A program made the translations under genes and the position numbers. DNA of 64,000 nucleotides, taken from the NCBI RefSeq assembly GCF_001983935.1, contig NZ_CP017641.1:7428001-7492000 (forward strand), written 5' to 3'. This DNA is from Fuerstiella marisgermanici (GTDB lineage: Bacteria; Planctomycetota; Planctomycetia; Planctomycetales; Planctomycetaceae). Shown piece after piece: positions 1 to 8,595 of this stretch; within the stretch, counting starts at the first letter, position 1; each line of letters opens with the position of its first letter. Below the pieces are notes generated by a model. The model saw only the letters and a list, made by a program, of their open reading frames with translations, was not told the DNA's origin and ran no database searches.

Positions 1-344
1 TGACACATGATTAGCCAGTCCGTGCGCGAAAAGGGGCAAGTCGTTCGTCGGCTGTTTCGTTCGAGGCGCAAGAAACTCCTGTGAGCCATCCAACATAATC
101 TCCGATTTGCGGGTTTCCCCGCAACGCTGCTCAGTCAAAACCCGGCAGAAATCGACTTAACAGCCGCTGAAACTGTGGTGTGCTATGGCTACTGCCCCGA
201 GGGGTTAAATTGCGGTGTGGCTAGTGACAGATAATTCTTACACTTCGCGCGGCTTGGGTTCCGCCCCCGACCAGCAACCCACCATGCGCGCCCGTCGTGA
301 TTTGCTCGCGCATAGAAACTATGACCAACGGAAAGTGAAAACAC
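1..344. other. Intergenic leader before the flagellin-like surface gene
   Basis: I see no convincing gene here. The only local signal is a weak purine-rich stretch (GGAAAG) ending about ten bases before the ATG of the downstream surface-protein gene, which could serve as its ribosome binding site. No clear promoter hexamers, hairpins or repeats were recognised. The left edge may hold the 3' flank of a gene lying outside the window. Confidence 0.5.
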
Positions 345-2744
345 ATGTTGCTAAAGGATTGGCTGAAGTGTCTGACCGGTGAACGTCGTAGCCAGCGTCG
401 GCTGATGAGTGCTTCGTGGCGACACGCTGAAACGTCCGCATCTGTGCAGCTACTGGAGCCACGGCAGTTGTTGTCTGCCACCAATTCTCTGTCTGAATCA
501 TCGTTAGCTGATATTAGCGGGCCTCAACTTGCTGTTATTAAAACTGGCGTTCATTCGGAATTGGCGATCAGCATCGCTGACGACGTGAACCGGCGAGTTC
601 AGATCGCGGGGCTTCGGACAGCGATTGCCAACTCCGAAAAGGCCGTGACTTTAGTGCAAACCGCGGAAGGTGCCGTGGAGGCAATTGAGTCATTGCTGAT
701 CGAGGTACGAAATCTGACCATCGATTCCGCCGACACTGGTGTGCATCATCAGGACGTATTGGCTGCCAATCAGTTGGAAATCGAATACGCGTTGGATGCG
801 ATCGACCGAATTGCGAATAGCACTCAGTTCGGTAGAAAGGTGCTGCTGGATGGCTCGGCCAGTGTGGAAGCTACCTCAACCAACAGTGCTGTTTCGTTCC
901 TGAGAGGGACGTCTGACACGACCGTCGGAATGTACTTCATGACTGTAACAACGGCTGCTGAACGAGCTCACGTTTCGGCCAGCACCGCCCAGGGCGATAG
1001 CATACTTGCCGGCGACGAAACTCTGACTGTCAATGATGTGGAGCTCACATTAACTGCGGGGCTGACACAGAACCAGGTTGTGGATCGCATTAACGAATTT
1101 ACGACTCAAACAGGTGTGAAAGCAGAAATCGATACTGCCAATGGCGGCGTCACCCGTCTGTTCAGCGAAGACTTCGGTAAAGATGCAGAGGTTTTTGCCA
1201 TTTCCAACGTTGCGGCTTCTGAGTCAAGCAGCGGTATTGGAACCGATGTGCTTAGAGACGACGGTGAAGATATCGTCGCCACAGTCGGGGGATCGTCGTT
1301 CAATGGTTCAGGCAATCTGCTGACCGTAGATTCCGGAGCGGCGAAAGGGCTGTCAATTCAGATTGCTGCCAGCAGCGACGCTGTGACGACCGGCACCGCC
1401 GTTACGTCGACACTGTTTGTGACAGACAACACTCTGCAGTTTCAGATTGGACCGAACGCGAACCAGACGGCCAGTCTTTCAATCGACCGCGTCAATCCGG
1501 TTGCCCTCGGATTTGGGATAGGTGGGAATCGCTTTCACAATCTAAGCGAAATAGACGTCACGTCGACTGGGCGGTCACAGGATTCACTGTCGGTGGTCGA
1601 CTCTGCCATCAATGATATCATCAATCTGAGAGTTAAGCTGAGGGCATTTCGGACGTACACGCTCGAAGCGACTGCCAATAGCCTGCGTACGACATTGGAA
1701 ATCATGGTCAACGCTGAGTCGGTGATAAGTGTTCCCCACTTTCCTCGCATATTCGCCCACATCAGTGTGGGCGGTGCGGGGGATATTAACGGAGACGGCT
1801 TCGACGATCTGATTATTCGATCGAGCTTCACCGGTGAGACCTATGTTGTCTTTGGCGGCAAGCTGACCCTCCGTCTGGATGGCGACGCTTTCTCATTCGA
1901 CATCGACAACAGCCAAAGCAGCACCATCGCTGGCGTGGAAGCCATCGACATTTCCGGCAGCGGCGCAAACACGCTGACACTGAATGCGCTCGACGTGCTG
2001 GAACTCAGCAGAGATTCCAACACCTTGATGGTTTTTCGAGACAGGCACGACACCGTGAACATTGGCACTGGCTGGACTCAGCAGCCTGATGAAATCGCTG
2101 GTGCGGCAACGTTTGAGGTCTTCACTCTGGGAGCCGCTACGTTGAAAGTCCAGGAGTCGGACACTGTCGGTGACCTTGATGGTGATGGAGACTTTGACGC
2201 TAATGATTCGTTTCTGATCCACTTGATCCAACTTTCGGGTACCGGCTTACAGATTGAACAGTCCAAAGGCAACGGGCTTCTCACTGCCACGCAGATTCGG
2301 TCTGCCGCCACCAAACTGAATGCGGCGAGCGATGTTGATGGCGACGGAGATTTTGACGCCAGCGATTCCTTTCTGATCCACCTGGTGAAACTCGCGGGAA
2401 CAGACACCCAAATCGATCAATCCAAAGGTCGTAGTTCGCTGTCCGCAGCAAAGATTCGAGCCAACATTAATGCTCTTTCTGGTGTGACCGTCCCGGCGGA
2501 AGCAGATGCCAATTCAGTGCTTCTGAAGTCTGATCAACTAACGGTGCCGGAGCGCAGCAGCGTGGTTGAGATGGTTCAGCCGACAACGACGTTTGCCGGA
2601 ATTGAGTTGTCCGAGCGGGAGTTGTTTGAATTTGTCAGATCGGTGACCGACGTCGTCCCCAACGCGCCCACGGCTGTATCTGAATGGAACTCGGTGCCAC
2701 AATCAGTTTGGGACGACTTTCGGCACTGGATCGACGCCATCTGA
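345..2744 (+). CDS. LEPR-XLL surface protein with embedded flagellin core, FG-GAP and dockerin-like repeats
   Basis: A predicted cell-surface protein of 799 residues with an unusual module order. Residues 37-45 contain LEPRQLLSA, the LEPR-XLL motif found near the N-terminus of large planctomycete surface proteins. Residues about 60-168 match the flagellin N-terminal helical domain (LVQTAEGA, then a DAIDRIANSTQF segment). Residues about 222-292 look like a flagellin hook-IN motif. Residues about 365-460 match the flagellin C-terminal domain (FQIGPNANQT, LSEIDVT, SLSVVDSAIN, ending NAESVI). The match stops abruptly near residue 461. An FG-GAP-like unit follows (DINGDGFDDLII), then a region of the kind seen beside FG-GAP repeats in large adhesins (IDISGSGANTLTLNALDVL). 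Two dockerin or EF-hand-like units lie at about 608-653 and 662-707. Known flagellins carry no such N-terminus or tail. Surface location is inferred from the modules; what the protein does is unknown. Confidence 0.85.
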   Translation: MLLKDWLKCLTGERRSQRRLMSASWRHAETSASVQLLEPRQLLSATNSLSESSLADISGPQLAVIKTGVHSELAISIADDVNRRVQIAGLRTAIANSEKAVTLVQTAEGAVEAIESLLIEVRNLTIDSADTGVHHQDVLAANQLEIEYALDAIDRIANSTQFGRKVLLDGSASVEATSTNSAVSFLRGTSDTTVGMYFMTVTTAAERAHVSASTAQGDSILAGDETLTVNDVELTLTAGLTQNQVVDRINEFTTQTGVKAEIDTANGGVTRLFSEDFGKDAEVFAISNVAASESSSGIGTDVLRDDGEDIVATVGGSSFNGSGNLLTVDSGAAKGLSIQIAASSDAVTTGTAVTSTLFVTDNTLQFQIGPNANQTASLSIDRVNPVALGFGIGGNRFHNLSEIDVTSTGRSQDSLSVVDSAINDIINLRVKLRAFRTYTLEATANSLRTTLEIMVNAESVISVPHFPRIFAHISVGGAGDINGDGFDDLIIRSSFTGETYVVFGGKLTLRLDGDAFSFDIDNSQSSTIAGVEAIDISGSGANTLTLNALDVLELSRDSNTLMVFRDRHDTVNIGTGWTQQPDEIAGAATFEVFTLGAATLKVQESDTVGDLDGDGDFDANDSFLIHLIQLSGTGLQIEQSKGNGLLTATQIRSAATKLNAASDVDGDGDFDASDSFLIHLVKLAGTDTQIDQSKGRSSLSAAKIRANINALSGVTVPAEADANSVLLKSDQLTVPERSSVVEMVQPTTTFAGIELSERELFEFVRSVTDVVPNAPTAVSEWNSVPQSVWDDFRHWIDAI

Positions 2745-3122
2745 TCAGTATTCGAGGATCGCTCGAACACGGAAGGCGCTTCGCAATGACGTCAGCGCCT
2801 CCGGGCGTATAGCTCGCAGTCCAAATTGAAGAGTTTGCAGTCAGTGCCGCATTCCCGTGACGCCTGCCGTATGCAGGGTACTTGCCGTAACGGCATATGG
2901 GTTGGTTTTACCGTGGCGCCAATCACGGTCGATCGGGTTCCTGAGCTTCCATTTTCGGTTCGCAGTTGTAATCTGAAAATGAAAACGGAGGCCCCTTCGA
3001 TAGCCGCGACGAATAACAAATGCGGAGGGGGTGGTTAGACGTTCTCAGCAACTTGGTCTACCGAAATCGATGTGGGGAAATTAGGCAGCGATTCACTTCC
3101 ACGCTCTTCCAAAGAATTCACT
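2745..3122. other. Intergenic region with a possible stem-loop
   Basis: No gene recognised. A 7-bp inverted repeat (CATTTTC at 2950-2956, GAAAATG at 2975-2981) with an 18-base loop is present but lacks a following T-tract, so it is a weak terminator candidate. The promoter of the downstream sulfatase must lie here, but I cannot point to it. Confidence 0.4.
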
Positions 3123-5471
3123 ATGAAAACTGTCTTTGCAGTACTAACCGTTTCATTGATTCCGTTGACCGCAATCGCTCAGGACAGACCAAACGTCCTC
3201 TTCATTGCCATCGACGATCTGCGGCCCGAGTTGGCGTGTTATGGTGGGCCGCAGGTGCGGACTCCGCATCTGGATGAACTTGCTGCGCAGGGCATGCGTT
3301 TTGATCGTGCCTATTGCCAGGTACCGGTTTGCGGGGCCTCCCGTGCCAGTCTGATGACCGGCATTCTGCCGACAGCAAATCGCTTCCGGAACTACACCAC
3401 TCGCGCCGACAAGGATGCTTCCGGTGCGGCGACTTTGCCGGAGACCTTTAAGAAGGCGGGCTACACAACGCTTTCCAACGGCAAGATCTTTCATTTCCGT
3501 GACGATTCTGAAGATCAAAGCTGGAGTGAACGTGCCTGGCGACCGGGCGGCGGATCTTTAAAGAGTTATGACCCGGCCACTACGGAAAGGCTGTCGGCAA
3601 GTAAGAAACGCGGGCGGATTTACGAGGCCCCGGACGTGGCGGACAATGCGTACGCAGATGGGCTGGTTGCTGAAAAGAGCATTAAAGATTTGCGGCGTCT
3701 TCAGCAGGCAGGCAAGCCATTCTTTCTGGCCTGTGGCTTCGTTCGTCCACACATGCCTTTCTACGCGCCAAAGAGATATTGGGACCTTTACCAAAGAGAT
3801 CACGTCGACATCGCTGACAACCGTTACCGTCCCAGGGATGCCCCGAAGGAACTTGCCGGAAGTGGCGAGTTTCGCTCTTACCATCTTGCTGACTTCGATG
3901 TCGATTCGGAAGACTTTCATCGCCTGATGCGTCACGGTTACATGGCCAGTGTGAGCTATGTCGACAAGCTTGTGGGGGACGTGCTGGCCGAGTTGCAGCG
4001 TCTTGAACTGGACGGCAAGACTATTGTCGTCGTCTGGGGCGATCACGGTTGGCATCTGGGCGAACACAATTTCTGGGGCAAACACAACACCATGCACCTG
4101 GCGACTCGAGTGCCATTGATCATCAAAGTGCCCGGCAGAAAGGCTGGCGCGACAGAGGCCCTGGTCGAGACCAGCGACATCTATCCGACTCTTTGCTCGC
4201 TGGCCGACATCGGAATTCCGGAAACCGTGCAGGGCCGCAGCTTTGCCACCCTTTTCGATCATCCCGAACAAACATTTCGAGAGGGCGTTTACAGTCGCAT
4301 TCGTTCTGGTGATGCAATCATCACCGACCGATTCACCTATACCGCTTACAACGGCGGCGAATCGGAAATGCTGTATGACCTTAAGAAGGATCCGGGCGAG
4401 AACGAAAACGTAGCCGAGAAACCGGAATACGCAGAAACGGTATCGGTGATGAAGAGCCTGCTGAAGCAACGGCAAAGCGAAGCAGCCAGCGCAAAGATCA
4501 TGGCCGCAACGTCAGCAAAACCGAAGAAGCCCATTAAGCCTGACCTAGAACAGAAGAAGGTTCCTCAGAAGCAGCAGGCGGCTCAGAAGCCAAAGACCGA
4601 AACGGCTGTGGGTTACGGAGTTAATGTCCCCACGCCCACGCATTCCGGTGTAGCGTACGGCTCGCACCAGCGGCATGTTCTCGACTTCTGGCAGGCGGCA
4701 TCCGATAAGCCCACTCCGCTGGTCATGGTGATTCATGGCGGTGGCTGGACCGGCGGCAGCAAAGAGCGGCTTAGTCGTTTCGCCGATGTACCAGCGTTGT
4801 TGCAGGCGGGTATCTCCGTTGCCGCCATCAACTACCGGCTGATGAAGCATTCGCAGGATGTTGAGCCACCAGTGAAAGCGCCGCTGCATGATGCGGCCCG
4901 AGCCCTGCAGTTTCTACGCAGCAAGGCGGGCGAATGGAACATCGATAAAACGCGTATCGGTGCCGCAGGTGGTTCTGCGGGCGCTTGTTCCAGTCTTTGG
5001 CTGGCCTACCATGATGATCTGGCCGATCCAGATAGCTCGGACCCGATTGCGCGCGAATCCACGCGGCTTTGGTGTGTCGCTGTAAACGCGCCTCAGACGA
5101 CACTCGACCCCGAACAAATGAAAGCCTGGACGCCGAATAGCCGCTACGGGGGACACGCCTTCGGGAAAAAGAACTTCGCCCAGTTTCTGGCAGACCGGGA
5201 AAGCATCCTTCCGTGGATTGCTGAGTACTCGCCCTATGCACTTGTGAGTCGCGACGATCCGCCTGCTTGCTTGTTTTATGGTAAGCCTCCTGCCATGGGA
5301 GAAGCCCAGAAAGATCCGACCCACAGCGCCAACTTTGGCATCGGCCTTCAGAAACACTGCAGGGAACTCGGTGTTGACTGCGAAGTCGTGTACCCCGGTG
5401 CATCAGAGGCGAAGTACAAGACCCCCACCGAATTTCACATCGCAACACTCAAGCAGGAAGAGAAGCCGTGA
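3123..5471 (+). CDS. Secreted sulfatase fused to a C-terminal alpha/beta hydrolase
   Basis: A two-domain secreted enzyme of 782 residues. The ATG at 3123 was chosen because it opens directly onto a signal peptide (MKTVFAVLTV to AIAQ); an upstream in-frame ATG would bury it. Residues 22 to about 455 form a sulfatase of the iduronate-2-sulfatase-like type. They contain the metal-binding DD after FIAI and the formylglycine motif C70-G-A-S-R74, where alanine replaces the more usual proline. A Lys/Gln/Pro-rich linker leads to an esterase-type alpha/beta hydrolase from about residue 505. It shows the oxyanion motif HGGGW, a nucleophile elbow GGSAGA and a candidate catalytic His near the end (TEFH). 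One chain may remove both sulfate and acyl esters from a polysaccharide. The next gene starts 52 bases downstream on the same strand, so they may be co-transcribed. Confidence 0.88.
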   Translation: MKTVFAVLTVSLIPLTAIAQDRPNVLFIAIDDLRPELACYGGPQVRTPHLDELAAQGMRFDRAYCQVPVCGASRASLMTGILPTANRFRNYTTRADKDASGAATLPETFKKAGYTTLSNGKIFHFRDDSEDQSWSERAWRPGGGSLKSYDPATTERLSASKKRGRIYEAPDVADNAYADGLVAEKSIKDLRRLQQAGKPFFLACGFVRPHMPFYAPKRYWDLYQRDHVDIADNRYRPRDAPKELAGSGEFRSYHLADFDVDSEDFHRLMRHGYMASVSYVDKLVGDVLAELQRLELDGKTIVVVWGDHGWHLGEHNFWGKHNTMHLATRVPLIIKVPGRKAGATEALVETSDIYPTLCSLADIGIPETVQGRSFATLFDHPEQTFREGVYSRIRSGDAIITDRFTYTAYNGGESEMLYDLKKDPGENENVAEKPEYAETVSVMKSLLKQRQSEAASAKIMAATSAKPKKPIKPDLEQKKVPQKQQAAQKPKTETAVGYGVNVPTPTHSGVAYGSHQRHVLDFWQAASDKPTPLVMVIHGGGWTGGSKERLSRFADVPALLQAGISVAAINYRLMKHSQDVEPPVKAPLHDAARALQFLRSKAGEWNIDKTRIGAAGGSAGACSSLWLAYHDDLADPDSSDPIARESTRLWCVAVNAPQTTLDPEQMKAWTPNSRYGGHAFGKKNFAQFLADRESILPWIAEYSPYALVSRDDPPACLFYGKPPAMGEAQKDPTHSANFGIGLQKHCRELGVDCEVVYPGASEAKYKTPTEFHIATLKQEEKP

Positions 5472-5523
5472 AGTCAGCACGTCTTTACTGCCCGCTGTTG
5501 TGCCCGCTTGCTAAGGATCAACA

Positions 5524-6498
5524 ATGATTTCCAGACGCCAATTCGTAGGGACGACTGCCTTGGTCGCTTCCGGAGGAATGAGTACTTTGGCTGAACAGAA
5601 ACAAGCCATGAATCGCCCCGTTGTGATATCCACATGGCGACACGGCCTCGCCGCCAATGAAGCTGCATGGAAGATTCTTTACAAAGGTGGTCGAGCACTT
5701 GACGCTGTCGAGGCAGGAGTTTGCGTGAGCGAGTCGGACCCGAACGTGTCGAGCGTTGGTGTGGGTGGACTCCCCGACGCATCGGGCGAGGTAACTCTGG
5801 ACGCGTGCATCATGGGTGGAAATGGTGACTGCGGATCAGTTGCGTACCTGAAAGACATTGAGCATCCGATCTCGGTCGCTCGCATGGTGATGGAAAAGAC
5901 TCCGCACGTCATGATGGTGGGCGAGGGGGCAAAACAATTCGCACTGGCCAATGGGATGAAAGAAAAGAAACTGCTCACACCCAGTGCGACGGACGAGTGG
6001 AAGAAATGGAAATCCGAGCACCCGGATGCCATCAAGCACCGAGAGATCAACATCGAAAACCATGACACGATCGGTTTGGTTGCGATCGACGCGGCCGGCA
6101 ACTTATCTGGTGCCTGCACAACCAGTGGGCTCGCCTGGAAGTTGCCGGGCCGAGTTGGCGATTCACCGATCATCGGCGCGGGGCTTTATGTTGACAACGA
6201 AGTCGGCGCTGCCAGCGCGACGGGTGTTGGCGAAGCGGTGATTCGAGCCGTCGGCAGCTTCCTTGTCGTGGAACTCATGCGGCAGGGGAACTCGCCACAG
6301 GACGCCTGCCGCCTGGCGACGGAGCGTGTCATCGAGAAGAACCCCGACTGGAGAGAATTTCAGGTTGGCTTTATTGCGATCAACAAACTCGGCCAGGTGG
6401 GCGGCTACTGCATTCAACCTGACTTCGACTACGCTGTTCACGACAAGCAAAGTGGAAATCGCATGGTGAAGGCACCGAGTCGCCTGCCCGCGAAGTAG
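5524..6498 (+). CDS. N4-(beta-N-acetylglucosaminyl)-L-asparaginase (glycosylasparaginase)
   Basis: An Ntn-hydrolase that cleaves the GlcNAc-asparagine bond of N-glycopeptides; the family matures by self-cleavage before a catalytic threonine. Here that residue is Thr182 in the motif NHDTIG, preceded by the alpha chain and followed by the typical beta-chain motif LPGRVGDSPIIGAG. The N-terminus (SRRQF, then a hydrophobic stretch) looks like a twin-arginine export signal, so the enzyme probably acts in the periplasm or on a membrane. At 324 residues it has the normal family length. It follows the sulfatase-hydrolase gene closely, which fits a set of enzymes for breaking down glycoconjugates, although co-regulation is inferred only from spacing. 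Confidence 0.88.
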   Translation: MISRRQFVGTTALVASGGMSTLAEQKQAMNRPVVISTWRHGLAANEAAWKILYKGGRALDAVEAGVCVSESDPNVSSVGVGGLPDASGEVTLDACIMGGNGDCGSVAYLKDIEHPISVARMVMEKTPHVMMVGEGAKQFALANGMKEKKLLTPSATDEWKKWKSEHPDAIKHREINIENHDTIGLVAIDAAGNLSGACTTSGLAWKLPGRVGDSPIIGAGLYVDNEVGAASATGVGEAVIRAVGSFLVVELMRQGNSPQDACRLATERVIEKNPDWREFQVGFIAINKLGQVGGYCIQPDFDYAVHDKQSGNRMVKAPSRLPAK

Positions 6499-6532
6499 CC
6501 TGTGAACCTGAATAATCTGGAAGAATATCGCA

Positions 6533-7252
6533 GTGCCAGTTCTCATCGAAGTCTGTATTGATTCCTTCGCGTCTGCGGCCGCCGCGAAGGCTGGTGGCGC
6601 GGATCGGCTGGAAGTTTGCAGCGCACTCGCCATCGGTGGAACGACGCCGAGTTTTGGCCTGGTCGAACAATGCGTCGCCGATCTGCAGATGCCTGTCATG
6701 ATGATGATCCGTCCGCACGACGGTGGATTTGTCTACGACAACGATCACATTGAGACGATGCTGGGGGATATTGAAGTTGCCAAATCCATCGGCGTTCAGG
6801 GGATTGTTTTCGGAGTTTTGACGGTCCAGCGAACGATCGATCACCAAGCCTGTCAACGATTGCTCGACGCGGCAGAAAATCTGGAAACGACATTCCACCG
6901 AGCGTTCGACCTCATCCCGGATCCGCTCGCAGCACTGCACCAACTGGAGTCTCTTGGCATCAATCGAGTGCTCACGTCAGGACAACAGTCCACGGCGTTG
7001 GCGGGCGCGGGACTGATTCGCGAATTGACTGATCAAGCCTCTTCGCTGACGGTGATGGCTGGTGCAGGTGTCACTGCTGAGAACGCTCGGCAAGTGGTCG
7101 AGCAAACCGGCGTGCAGGAAATCCATGCGAGCGCCAGCGGTCTCGCGACGGACGAGCAATCTCAGGGAGAGATCTGTTTCGGAACGCAACGCCGAATCAC
7201 CTGCGCAGAAAAGGTCCGCGCTATCAAAGACGCGGTTTCGATAGCATCGTGA
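6533..7252 (+). CDS. cutC: CutC family protein (copper homeostasis protein CutC)
   Basis: A 239-residue TIM-barrel protein of the CutC family. Diagnostic segments are the N-terminal EVCIDSFASA, GGADRLEVCSAL, the strand MMIRPHDGGFVY, TFHRAFD, and the C-terminal VMAGAGVTAENAR. The start is GTG and the product begins MPVLIEVC, as expected for the family; no nearby ATG gives a better N-terminus. CutC has been linked to copper tolerance in enteric bacteria, but the biochemical role is disputed and no copper genes lie nearby. The gap to the preceding asparaginase is only 34 bases, so it may be the last gene of the same transcript. Confidence 0.9.
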   Translation: MPVLIEVCIDSFASAAAAKAGGADRLEVCSALAIGGTTPSFGLVEQCVADLQMPVMMMIRPHDGGFVYDNDHIETMLGDIEVAKSIGVQGIVFGVLTVQRTIDHQACQRLLDAAENLETTFHRAFDLIPDPLAALHQLESLGINRVLTSGQQSTALAGAGLIRELTDQASSLTVMAGAGVTAENARQVVEQTGVQEIHASASGLATDEQSQGEICFGTQRRITCAEKVRAIKDAVSIAS

Positions 7253-7525
7253 GCAGCGAGAGCGAGTTGTTCTGAACCGTTCACTGCTCGCGTGAAATGC
7301 AACAGGTTCAAGTGAACGCACGCTGTTTCGGAGGACATGCGAGGCTGCCGGAAAGAGCTTGCCTGAGTGCAAGCATGGCTGGTTTTGATATAGTGACACG
7401 ACCGCGCATGATTTGATTGCGGCTCCTGGCGGACTACTTGTGCGCTGTCGGATCGCGGTATTTTGTGCGGGGGCGATTGCTGGGAAAAGTTCCTTCAGAT
7501 CCATCTTGTTGATATTCGGGAATCC

Positions 7526-8479
7526 ATGATGATGAAAAAATATATGTGCCTTGCGCTGCTGGTGATCTGCTTTGCTTTCAGCCATGCGCTGGGCGACGAC
7601 GCATTTCCTTTGAAGGCGAAACGTGTCTTGTTTCTTGGTGATTCCATCACCAACGCGGGGCACTATGTTTCCGACATTGAAACTCAGCTTCGTCTTCAGG
7701 TTATTTCGCCGCTGCCTGAGATCATCAATATCGGGTTGTCCAGCGAAACCTGTAGCGGACTGTCCGAACCGGACCACCCGTTTCCGCGACCGGACGTACA
7801 TGAACGTCTTGACCGAGCCCTTGACAAGGCCAGGCCCGACGTCGTGGTCGCCTGCTACGGTATGAATGACGGGATTTATTACCCGTTTAGCGAAGAGCGT
7901 TTTGCGGCTTACAAGGCAGGCGTTCGCAAACTCGTAAACAAAGTGCATACGAGTGGCGCGAAGATTGTTCTGATGACGCCACCGCCATTCGATCCTAGTC
8001 CGCTGAAGGGCAAGGAAGGCAAGCTGCTTCCCGCGGGGGCCGAAAAGTATGCGTGGTTTGCGATCTACGAAAACTATGACGACGTCATTCAGCGATACGC
8101 GGAATGGGTCATGCAAAACGACGCCGGTGCTGACATGGTCGTCAACGTCCATCAACCGATTTCAGACTTTCTGAAGGAGCAGCGGGAGCGGGACCCCGGT
8201 TTTTCGATGGCTAATGATGGCGTCCACATGGATGCGCGAGGACACCGTGTGATGGCAAAGGCAATATTGAATGCCTGGGGCCTGGATTCGTGGAAGGAAC
8301 CATCGCCTGAGTTACAGAAGCTGGTGCAACAACGCGAACGAGTACTCCACGCCGCATGGCTGTCTCACATTGGCCACAAGCGACCGGGCGTGAAAGAGGG
8401 GCTGCCGCTGGCAGATGCTGTTGCCAATGCGGCTGAACTGGATGCGAAGATAACGCCACTGGTGCCAGCGGGAAAATGA
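7526..8479 (+). CDS. Secreted SGNH/GDSL-family hydrolase
   Basis: A probable secreted esterase or deacetylase of the SGNH fold. The chosen ATG is the first of three in a row and opens a signal peptide ending near ALGDD. Block I is GDSIT with nucleophile Ser40, block III is GMNDG with Asn114, and block V is NDGVHMD with Asp231 and His234, so the catalytic set looks complete. In planctomycetes such proteins often sit beside sulfatases and are thought to act on acylated polysaccharides; the substrate here is unknown. It is preceded by a 273-base gap and converges on the large minus-strand polysaccharide locus. Confidence 0.87.
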   Translation: MMMKKYMCLALLVICFAFSHALGDDAFPLKAKRVLFLGDSITNAGHYVSDIETQLRLQVISPLPEIINIGLSSETCSGLSEPDHPFPRPDVHERLDRALDKARPDVVVACYGMNDGIYYPFSEERFAAYKAGVRKLVNKVHTSGAKIVLMTPPPFDPSPLKGKEGKLLPAGAEKYAWFAIYENYDDVIQRYAEWVMQNDAGADMVVNVHQPISDFLKEQRERDPGFSMANDGVHMDARGHRVMAKAILNAWGLDSWKEPSPELQKLVQQRERVLHAAWLSHIGHKRPGVKEGLPLADAVANAAELDAKITPLVPAGK

Positions 8480-8595
8480 CCGCAAGGCTGCATGCTCGCA
8501 GTAAAGTAGGCAGCGGAAATGCGACCACGGAGGCGCCGTCATTAAGGTCGGTTGCTCCGGACCGCGTAGCAACACGCAGCAATCTTTCGGCGCAC

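Noticed and set aside
3558-4475. A 305-codon open reading on the minus strand
   Set aside because: It lies fully inside the sulfatase domain in the opposite direction and has no family likeness; long antisense readings are expected at this base composition.
6977-8155. A 392-codon open reading on the minus strand
   Set aside because: It runs across the end of cutC and most of the SGNH hydrolase, both well supported by motifs; its own translation is unlike any family.
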